A stretch of 20,271 nucleotides of DNA from Oscillospiraceae bacterium (GTDB lineage Bacteria; Bacillota_A; Clostridia; Oscillospirales; Oscillospiraceae), in assembly GCA_017408725.1 (NCBI GenBank), contig JAFQUA010000007.1:1-20271 (forward strand). The letters are read 5' to 3'. This document shows positions 15,302 through 20,271 of this stretch, in pieces (position 1 is the first letter of the stretch; every line of letters starts with the position of its first letter). A model generated the notes under the pieces. It ran no database searches. It worked only from the letters and a program-made list of their open reading frames with translations, and was not told where the DNA came from. The position numbers were made by a program, and so were the translations under genes.

Positions 15302-15664
15302 ATGGCATCCAATCGAATCAACCGAATCAACGAGGAAATCCAGAAATCTCTGGCATCTGCTCTCATGTCTGTCAAAGACCCCCGGGTGGCTGATGCTCTG
15401 ATCTCCATCACCCGTGTGGAAACCACCCCCGACCTGCGCTACACCAAGGTTTTCGTCAGCATCCTGCAGGAGGACAAGGCCGCCGATGCTATGAAAGGTC
15501 TGAAGTCCGCGGCAGGTTTTCTTCGCCGCCAGTTGGGCAGCGATGTGCGGCTGCGCTGCGTGCCCGAGATCGTCTGGGCGCTGGATGACAGCATCACTTA
15601 CGGCGCCAGAATGTTGGAACTGATCAATTCCCTCGAGGTAAAAAGCGATGATGACGAGGACTGA
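15302..15664 (+). CDS. rbfA: Ribosome-binding factor A
   Basis: A 120-residue KH-like protein that binds the 30S subunit and assists late 16S rRNA processing, notably at low temperature. Family features are RINEEIQKSLASAL at the start, the DPRVADALISITRVETTPDLRYTKVFVS core, and VPEIVWALDDSITYGARMLELI near the end. TAGGAGG precedes ATG 15302 by about eight bases. It overlaps nrnA by 17 bases, which implies coupled translation. In Bacillus ylxP lies between infB and rbfA; it is absent here. Confidence 0.95.
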   Translation: MASNRINRINEEIQKSLASALMSVKDPRVADALISITRVETTPDLRYTKVFVSILQEDKAADAMKGLKSAAGFLRRQLGSDVRLRCVPEIVWALDDSITYGARMLELINSLEVKSDDDED

Positions 15665-16595
15665 GTGCGCCCGGTGGCTGCTGCGCCACGATAACTTCTG
15701 CATTCTGACCCACCTGCGGCCCGACGGAGACACCGTCGGCTCTTCCGCCGCCCTGTGTCTTGGTCTTCGGCAGCTGGGAAAGACTGCCCACATTCTGGAC
15801 AATCCGGAAATCACGGAAAAATACAAACCTTTGCACCAGGGGCTGACCAAAGCTGCAGCGGAGGAAGGCGACACCCTCATTTCTGTGGACATTGCTTCCG
15901 CCGGTTTGCTTCCCAAAAACGCCAAGCCTCTTTTGGACCGCATCGCTTTGCGGATCGACCACCATTTTTCTGCCACTTCCTTTACTCCCGAGGAACTGGT
16001 GGATCACACCGCCGGTGCCTGCGGCGAAATTATCTACGATGTGCTGACGGAAATGGGCGTGAAATTGGACAAGCTTGTAGCGATCCCTCTCTACACCGCC
16101 GTTTCCACCGATACCGGCTGCTTCCGTTACCCCAACACCACTGCCCACACCTTGCGCACCGCTGCGGCTTGCCATGATACCGGTGCTGATCTGCATCTGG
16201 TGAATCAGCTGTTGTTCGACACCAATTCTCTTCCCAAGCTCCGTATGCAAGGCTGGATCGCGGAAAATGCCCGTTTTCTCAGCGGCGGAAAGTTCGCGGT
16301 ATGTGCAATTCCTTTGTCCGTTGAGCAGGAACTGGGGGTCACCGAGGACGATATGGACAATATTTCCGGCTTCCCCCGTTCCATCGTGGGTGTGTGCATG
16401 TCCGCCACCCTGCGCCAGACCGCCGACGGCGGTATCAAAGTATCCGTTCGGGCTGTACCGGGGTACGATGCCTCCGCTGTCTGTTCCAAGTTTGGCGGCG
16501 GCGGACACAAAGGAGCTGCCGGCGTGAGCATGCGGATGCCCCTTGAAGATGCTGCCGGACTCATCGAAAACGCTATGTTGGAGCTTTGCCAATGA
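15648..16595 (+). CDS. nrnA: Bifunctional oligoribonuclease/pAp phosphatase NrnA (DHH family)
   Basis: Degrades 2-5 nt RNA fragments and dephosphorylates 3'-phosphoadenosine 5'-phosphate, using two Mn2+ ions. The 315-residue product has the DHH domain with HLRPDGDTVGSS (D26 and D28), SVDIAS and IDHH. A C-terminal DHHA1 domain carries the substrate motif GGGGHKGAAG. Placement between rbfA and truB is the usual order in Clostridia. The start is the ATGATG at 15648 (15651 is equally possible), inside the end of rbfA, with GAGG about ten bases upstream. Its stop overlaps the truB start (ATGA). Confidence 0.94.
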   Translation: MMTRTECARWLLRHDNFCILTHLRPDGDTVGSSAALCLGLRQLGKTAHILDNPEITEKYKPLHQGLTKAAAEEGDTLISVDIASAGLLPKNAKPLLDRIALRIDHHFSATSFTPEELVDHTAGACGEIIYDVLTEMGVKLDKLVAIPLYTAVSTDTGCFRYPNTTAHTLRTAAACHDTGADLHLVNQLLFDTNSLPKLRMQGWIAENARFLSGGKFAVCAIPLSVEQELGVTEDDMDNISGFPRSIVGVCMSATLRQTADGGIKVSVRAVPGYDASAVCSKFGGGGHKGAAGVSMRMPLEDAAGLIENAMLELCQ

Positions 16596-17452
16596 ACGGA
16601 ATCGTAATTATAGACAAACCCGCCGGCTGGACCAGTCAGGATGTGGTAAGCAAGCTGCGGGGCGCACTGCATACCAAGCGAATCGGTCACGGCGGCACTT
16701 TGGATCCCATGGCCACCGGCGTTCTGCCGGTTTTCGTAGGCCGTGCCACCCGGGGTGTGGAATTTTTTGAACACGCGAAAAAAACCTATGAAGCGGTTTT
16801 GCAGCTGGGTATCACTACCGATACGGAGGATACCAGCGGCACCGTGCTGGAAGAAAAGGAAGTTTCCCTGACGGAAGCTGATATTTTGGCGGTTTTGCCC
16901 CGTTTCCGTGGAGAAATTATGCAGATCCCGCCCATGTATTCGGCGCTAAAGGTAAACGGCAAAAAGCTTTATGAGCTGGCCAGATCTGGCAAGGAAGTGG
17001 AGCGGCAGCCCCGTCCCATCACTATCTATGAGCTGGAGCTGCTGGAATTTGGCGGAAATACCGCCCGTCTCCGGGTCCACTGCTCCAAGGGAACCTATAT
17101 CCGCACGCTGTGCAAGGATATTGGTGAAGCTCTCGGCTGCGGCGGCTGTATGGCGGCGCTGCGGCGGGTGCAGGCAGGAGAATATGCCATTGCCGAAGCC
17201 GTGCCGCTGCAAACCATCGTGGAATCATCCGATCCCGGGCAGTATCTGCGCCCCGTGGACAGTATGTTCCGTAATTTCCCTGCTGTAACACTGACCGAAA
17301 AGCAGGAACAGCGCTGCCGCAACGGCAATTCCTTTACCCTCGGAATTGCCGACGGTACATACCGGGTCTACAGCCAGACCGGCGAATTTCTGGCGCTGAG
17401 CATGGTAGACTCTGGCGTTATGTCAACTATCAAGAGCTTTTTTGAAGTGTAA
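16592..17452 (+). CDS. truB: tRNA pseudouridine(55) synthase TruB
   Basis: Makes pseudouridine 55 in the T-loop of tRNAs. The 286-residue product has the family box GHGGTLDPMATGVLP with catalytic D38, an initial GIVIIDKPAGWTSQDVV, and the KTYEAVLQLGITTDTEDTSG and GTYIRTLCKDIG stretches. The C-terminal part (about 230-286) is a PUA-like domain. ATG 16592 overlaps the nrnA stop; a TTG six bases earlier is less likely. A repeat element of about 150 bases follows before ribF. Confidence 0.96.
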   Translation: MNGIVIIDKPAGWTSQDVVSKLRGALHTKRIGHGGTLDPMATGVLPVFVGRATRGVEFFEHAKKTYEAVLQLGITTDTEDTSGTVLEEKEVSLTEADILAVLPRFRGEIMQIPPMYSALKVNGKKLYELARSGKEVERQPRPITIYELELLEFGGNTARLRVHCSKGTYIRTLCKDIGEALGCGGCMAALRRVQAGEYAIAEAVPLQTIVESSDPGQYLRPVDSMFRNFPAVTLTEKQEQRCRNGNSFTLGIADGTYRVYSQTGEFLALSMVDSGVMSTIKSFFEV

Positions 17453-17462
17453 TGCAATCACA

Positions 17463-17610
17463 AAGCCTCCCTCTGACGAGGGAGGTGCCCCGCAGGGGCG
17501 GAGGGAGAGAAAATATCACTTTTATCGCTTTGCTTGTATAAAGCAGTAACTTTTAGGTTTTCTCTCCCTCAGTCAGCTTCGCTGACAGCTCCCTCGTCAG
17601 AGGGAGCCTT
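17463..17610 (+). repeat. Family A repeat, long-spacer form, between truB and ribF
   Basis: Same plan as the repeat at 10114: left arm CCTCCCTC/GAGGGAGG, then GCCCC/GGGGC, CGGAGGGAGAGAA; right arm CTCTCCCTC, GTCAGC/GCTGAC, CTCCCTC/GAGGGAG. The central spacer of about 55 AT-rich bases is not similar to that at 10173. No 14-bp terminal repeats are seen. It sits within the gene cluster and separates truB from ribF by 197 bases. Confidence 0.75.
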
Positions 17611-17649
17611 GAGAGTGCGTAAAACTGCAATTTGACCTCTGGAGAGCCT

Positions 17650-18537
17650 ATGAAAGAAAGAACAATTTACGCCCTCGGCTTTTTTGACGGGGTGCATCTG
17701 GGGCATCAGGCGCTGCTCGCTGCCTGCAAGAATCTTGCCCGGCAAGAAAACTGTGCCGCCGGCGTCATCACCTTTGATGCCCACCCGGACACCTTGGTGC
17801 TGGGCAAGACCCCGGCATTGATCAACACCGCCGCCGACCGGGCGATTCTGCTGAAAGATTTCGGCATAGAGACCGTCATCGCCCTGCCCTTTGACAAGCC
17901 CATGATGGAAATGTCGTGGCAGGAATTTTTCCGGATGCTGGTGGAAACCTATCACGCCGCCGGCATTGTCTGTGGCAGTGATTTTCGCTTCGGTCATCGG
18001 GGCGAGGGCAACGCAGAGCTTCTTCGTGCAGTCTGCGAAAAAGAGAATATTCCCTGCGCCGTGGTTCCGGAGCAAACTGCGGACGGCATCCGTGTTTCCT
18101 CTACCCATATCCGCACCCTGCTGGAACAGGGCGACATGGAAACCGCTGTCCGGTTTCTGGGGCACCCTCACGTCCTCTCCGGTACCGTGATTTCCGGTCG
18201 AAAGCTGGGTCGCACCATCGACATTCCCACCGCCAATCTGGCACTTCCCGAGGGACTTCTGATCCCCCGACTGGGCGTTTACGCCTGCCTTGTCGACATT
18301 GACGGCAAAAAACACATGGCAGTGACCAATGTTGGCACCCGCCCCACCGTGGAAGGCCACCACATCACCGTAGAACCGTGGATCTTGGACTTTGACGGCG
18401 ACCTCTACGGCAAGCAGATAACGCTGGAATTTCATAAATTCCTCCGCCCGGAGCAAAAGTTCCCCAACCTTTCCGCTTTGCAGGCGGAAATTCGAAAAAA
18501 CGGGGAAGAAACCCGAAATTTCTTTAGAAAAATGTGA
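17650..18537 (+). CDS. ribF: Bifunctional riboflavin kinase / FAD synthetase
   Basis: Converts riboflavin to FMN and FMN to FAD with ATP. The 295-residue product has an N-terminal nucleotidyltransferase domain with GFFDGVHLGHQ (10-20) and VSSTHIRTLLEQGD. The C-terminal riboflavin kinase domain has GRKLGRTIDIPTANL, LGVYAC, TNVGTRPTVEG and DLYGKQITLEFHKFLRPEQKF. The start ATG 17650 has GGAGAG just upstream; a TTG at 17632 is less likely. No promoter was found in the preceding repeat, so it may depend on read-through from truB. Followed by the rpsO promoter region. Confidence 0.95.
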   Translation: MKERTIYALGFFDGVHLGHQALLAACKNLARQENCAAGVITFDAHPDTLVLGKTPALINTAADRAILLKDFGIETVIALPFDKPMMEMSWQEFFRMLVETYHAAGIVCGSDFRFGHRGEGNAELLRAVCEKENIPCAVVPEQTADGIRVSSTHIRTLLEQGDMETAVRFLGHPHVLSGTVISGRKLGRTIDIPTANLALPEGLLIPRLGVYACLVDIDGKKHMAVTNVGTRPTVEGHHITVEPWILDFDGDLYGKQITLEFHKFLRPEQKFPNLSALQAEIRKNGEETRNFFRKM

Positions 18538-18546
18538 AAATTTTTC

Positions 18547-18575
18547 TTTACTTTTGGGAAAACTCATGATATGAT
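18547..18575 (+). promoter_or_regulatory. rpsO: Probable promoter of rpsO
   Basis: TTTACT (18547-18552; four of six), 17-base spacer, TATGAT (18570-18575; five of six). It begins ten bases after the ribF stop and leaves a leader of about 105 bases before the rpsO start, room for a regulatory fold. Confidence 0.6.
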
Positions 18576-18581
18576 AACCGG

Positions 18582-18685
18582 GCTGGCTATGGCCAGAGGT
18601 TATTACTATGCCCGCAGCTCAGTTTTGGGAAGACACCGACCCTTTACTTGGCGCGAGGTAAATTTTAAAAAAGGTGGTAAACACA
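18582..18685 (+). promoter_or_regulatory. rpsO leader, candidate S15 autoregulatory RNA
   Basis: About 105 non-coding bases with a first hairpin CTGGC/GCCAG (18583-18596) and further GC-rich segments up to the AAAGGTGG ribosome binding site. S15 represses its own mRNA through leader structures that differ between bacterial groups. I cannot match this leader to a known class by eye, so this is a candidate from context only. Confidence 0.35.
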
Positions 18686-18952
18686 ATGATTCAGAAGGAA
18701 AAGAAGACCCAGGTTATCCTGGACAACGCAACTCACGAAGGCGATACCGGTTCTCCCGAAGTCCAGATCGCTATCCTGACTGCCCGCATCAACGAGCTGA
18801 CCGATCACCTGCGTACCCACAAGCACGACAACCACTCCCGTCGTGGTCTGCTGATGATGGTTGGTAAGCGCCGCAGCATGCTGGACTATCTGGCTAAGAA
18901 GGACATCAACCGCTACCGTGCTCTGATCGCCAAGCTGGGTATCCGTAAGTAA
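18686..18952 (+). CDS. rpsO: 30S ribosomal protein S15
   Basis: An 88-residue primary 16S rRNA-binding protein of the small subunit. Recognisable features are [39 protein letters not shown] and [13 protein letters not shown], then [12 protein letters not shown] at the end. Length is the family standard. AAAGGTGG precedes ATG 18686. Codon use is strongly biased, with CGT/CGC for arginine. It ends with a clear terminator within 12 bases and is followed by pnp, the common bacterial order. Confidence 0.97.
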   Translation: MIQKEKKTQVILDNATHEGDTGSPEVQIAILTARINELTDHLRTHKHDNHSRRGLLMMVGKRRSMLDYLAKKDINRYRALIAKLGIRK

Positions 18953-18962
18953 GAATGTGGAA

Positions 18963-18988
18963 GGGCGACGGATATCGTCGCCCTTTTT
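18963..18988 (+). terminator. Intrinsic terminator after rpsO
   Basis: GGGCGACG (18963-18970) pairs with CGTCGCCC (18976-18983) round a five-base loop, followed by five T. It separates rpsO from pnp, so pnp needs either read-through or its own promoter. Confidence 0.9.
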
Positions 18989-19004
18989 CACGAGAAGTCA
19001 ATTA

Positions 19005-19074
19005 TCGGGAGTAACTTTAGCAGTTGAAAGTGTCGACGAAACTCGCCGCCAGTTTCAAGTGCTAAACCTCCCGA
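19005..19074 (+). promoter_or_regulatory. Long stem-loop in the pnp leader, candidate autoregulatory element
   Basis: TCGGGAG (19005-19011) pairs with CTCCCGA (19068-19074), TTTAGCA (19016-19022) with TGCTAAA (19060-19066), and TTGAAA (19024-19029) with TTTCAA (19053-19058). Together this is a stem of about 20 bp with small bulges. A competing inner hairpin GAAACT (19038-19043)/AGTTTC (19051-19056) uses the same right-hand bases. There is no T-run after it, and the pnp ribosome binding site follows about 15 bases on. In Escherichia coli a long pnp leader stem is cut by RNase III and allows PNPase autocontrol; a similar role here is inference. Confidence 0.65.
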
Positions 19075-19102
19075 ACAAAAAACACTACAGGAGGTAACAC
19101 AA

Positions 19103-20271
19103 ATGATTACTCGCAAGCAGTATCCCAATCATCATGTCTACGAGACTGAGATCGGCGGCCGCACCTTTACCGTTGAGACCGGCAAGGTTGCTGAGCTTGC
19201 CAATGCCGAGTGCATCTGCCGCTACGGCGACACCGTGGTTCTGACAACCTGCACCTGCAACCCCATTCCCAAGTCCGGCATCGACTACTTCCCCCTGACC
19301 ATCGAGTTTGAAGAGAGAATGTACGCCGTTGGCCGCATCCCCGGCTCTTTCAACCGCCGTGAGGGCAAGCCCTCCGAGCGCGGCATCCTGAATAGTCGTA
19401 TTATCGACCGTCCCATGCGTCCTCTGTTCGACGAGGAGCTGCGTAACGACACTGTCGTTACCTGCACCGTCCTGGCCGCTGACGACGATCATCCCGTTGA
19501 GATCGTAGCTTCTCTGGGCGCTTCCATTGCCATCGCAACTTCCGATGTGCCCTGGAACGGACCCGTCGCTACCACCAATGTTGCTTACCTGAACGGCGAA
19601 TATATCGTCAACCCCAGCGCCGAAGAGCGCGAAAACTGCGAATGCTTCGTCTGCATCAGCTCCACCTTCGAGAAGGTCGTTATGATCGAGACCGAGGCCA
19701 ATGAGGCTCCCGAAGCCATCGTTTACGAAGCCATCCGTGTTGCCCACGAGACCAACATGGAAGTTGTTAAGTTCATCAACTCCATCGTTGCCGAGATCGG
19801 CAAGCCCAAGTTCACCTTCGAAAAGGCTGCTGTCAACCACGAGCTTCTGGACGATCTGATCGCTTACGGCCTGCCCCAGATCGAGAACGCTCTGGACACC
19901 GACGATAAGAACATCCGCGAGGAGCGTCTGACCGCCGCCCGCATCGACTTCAAGAACCAGTTTGTCGAGAAGTACGGCGAAGAAGAGTTCGAGACCCACA
20001 TCGAATTGTGCCTCTATAAGATGCAGAAGAAGGTCGTCAAGAAGTGGCTGCTGGCCGGCAAGCGCGTTGACGGTCGTGGCATGGACGACATCCGTCCTCT
20101 GGACGCCGAGGTCGGTGTTCTGCCCAGAGTCCACGGCAGCGGTCTGTTCGCCCGTGGTCAGACGCAGGTTCTGTCCATCTGCACTCTGAACACCCTCAGC
20201 GCTGCTCAGAAGCTGGACACCATCTACCCCGAGGACACCAAGCGCTATATCCATCACTACAACTTCCCCGC
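19103..20271 (+). CDS. pnp: Polyribonucleotide nucleotidyltransferase (PNPase), 3' end outside window
   Basis: Phosphorolytic 3'-5' exoribonuclease and polymerase of mRNA decay. About 389 codons are present and open to the window edge; full proteins are about 700 residues. The first RNase PH domain is seen with IEFEERMYAVGRIPGSFNRR and SRIIDRPMRPLF. The helical linker domain follows, and the start of the second RNase PH domain has GKRVDGRGMDDIRPLDAEVGVLPRVHGSGLFARGQTQ. KH and S1 domains would lie beyond the window. CAGGAGG precedes ATG 19103 by about eight bases. Codon use is strongly biased as in rpsO and infB. A long leader stem lies just upstream. Confidence 0.96.
   Translation, partial: MITRKQYPNHHVYETEIGGRTFTVETGKVAELANAECICRYGDTVVLTTCTCNPIPKSGIDYFPLTIEFEERMYAVGRIPGSFNRREGKPSERGILNSRIIDRPMRPLFDEELRNDTVVTCTVLAADDDHPVEIVASLGASIAIATSDVPWNGPVATTNVAYLNGEYIVNPSAEERENCECFVCISSTFEKVVMIETEANEAPEAIVYEAIRVAHETNMEVVKFINSIVAEIGKPKFTFEKAAVNHELLDDLIAYGLPQIENALDTDDKNIREERLTAARIDFKNQFVEKYGEEEFETHIELCLYKMQKKVVKKWLLAGKRVDGRGMDDIRPLDAEVGVLPRVHGSGLFARGQTQVLSICTLNTLSAAQKLDTIYPEDTKRYIHHYNFP

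Noticed and set aside
10114..17610. Recurring GGGAGG-type hairpins considered as a CRISPR array
   Set aside because: Copies are thousands of bases apart, have no regular spacers, and no cas genes are present.
18571..18867. 98-codon plus-strand frame over the rpsO leader
   Set aside because: No ribosome binding site, overlaps rpsO out of frame, and its translation shows no domain.
19085..20257. 390-codon minus-strand frame at the right edge
   Set aside because: Antisense to pnp, whose plus-strand frame stays open to the window end and carries PNPase motifs.

Overview
The window reads as chromosome of a Gram-positive, endospore-forming Clostridia-type Firmicute, probably in or near the Oscillospiraceae/Ruminococcaceae. 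The grounds are moderately high GC, strong AGGAGG-type ribosome binding sites, occasional TTG/GTG starts, a spoIIP sporulation gene, a DUF421-DUF4363 pair, and the Firmicute order rimP-nusA-rnpM-ylxQ-infB-rbfA-nrnA-truB-ribF-rpsO-pnp. The family assignment is inference. No rRNA, tRNA, CRISPR array or transposase gene was seen.

Left part (1-10100) is a set of small independent units. A DUF421/DUF4363 membrane pair (+) converges on spoIIP and tadA (-). A divergent XRE repressor-like gene faces a tight three-gene cassette of small proteins: zinc ribbon, helical protein, and sigma-region-4-like protein. This cassette ends at a clear terminator. Next come thiamine pyrophosphokinase and a large P-type cation ATPase in one probable operon. 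A MocR-type GntR/aminotransferase regulator follows with its own terminator. Last is a gene with its own promoter encoding an ADP-ribosylglycohydrolase-fold protein whose usual metal-binding aspartates are replaced.

Right part (10364-end) is the transcription/translation supercluster. A near-consensus extended -10 promoter is followed at once by a perfect hairpin plus T-run, then rimP, nusA, rnpM, ylxQ, infB, rbfA, nrnA and truB, mostly closely spaced or overlapping. ribF follows after a repeat element. rpsO has its own probable promoter and leader and ends at a terminator. pnp runs off the window edge behind a leader that can form a long stem with two competing inner pairings. These genes cover ribosome maturation (RimP, RbfA), transcription elongation/termination (NusA), RNase P modulation (RnpM), initiation (IF-2), tRNA modification (TruB), FMN/FAD synthesis (RibF), small-RNA turnover (NrnA) and mRNA decay (PNPase).

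The intergenic spaces hold repeats of two families. Family A has five copies built from hairpins. Three of them (1-140, 2818-2986, 7345-7514) are bounded by 14-bp terminal inverted repeats, like a MITE of about 170 bp. Two (10114-10277, 17463-17610) lack these ends and have a longer central spacer. The hairpin arms differ between copies but stay paired. Family B is one 103-bp palindromic element between nusA and rnpM. The only stretch over 300 bases without a gene is 10101-10465. It holds a family-A repeat, about 85 AT-rich bases with nothing recognised (10278-10363), then the rimP promoter and leader hairpin.
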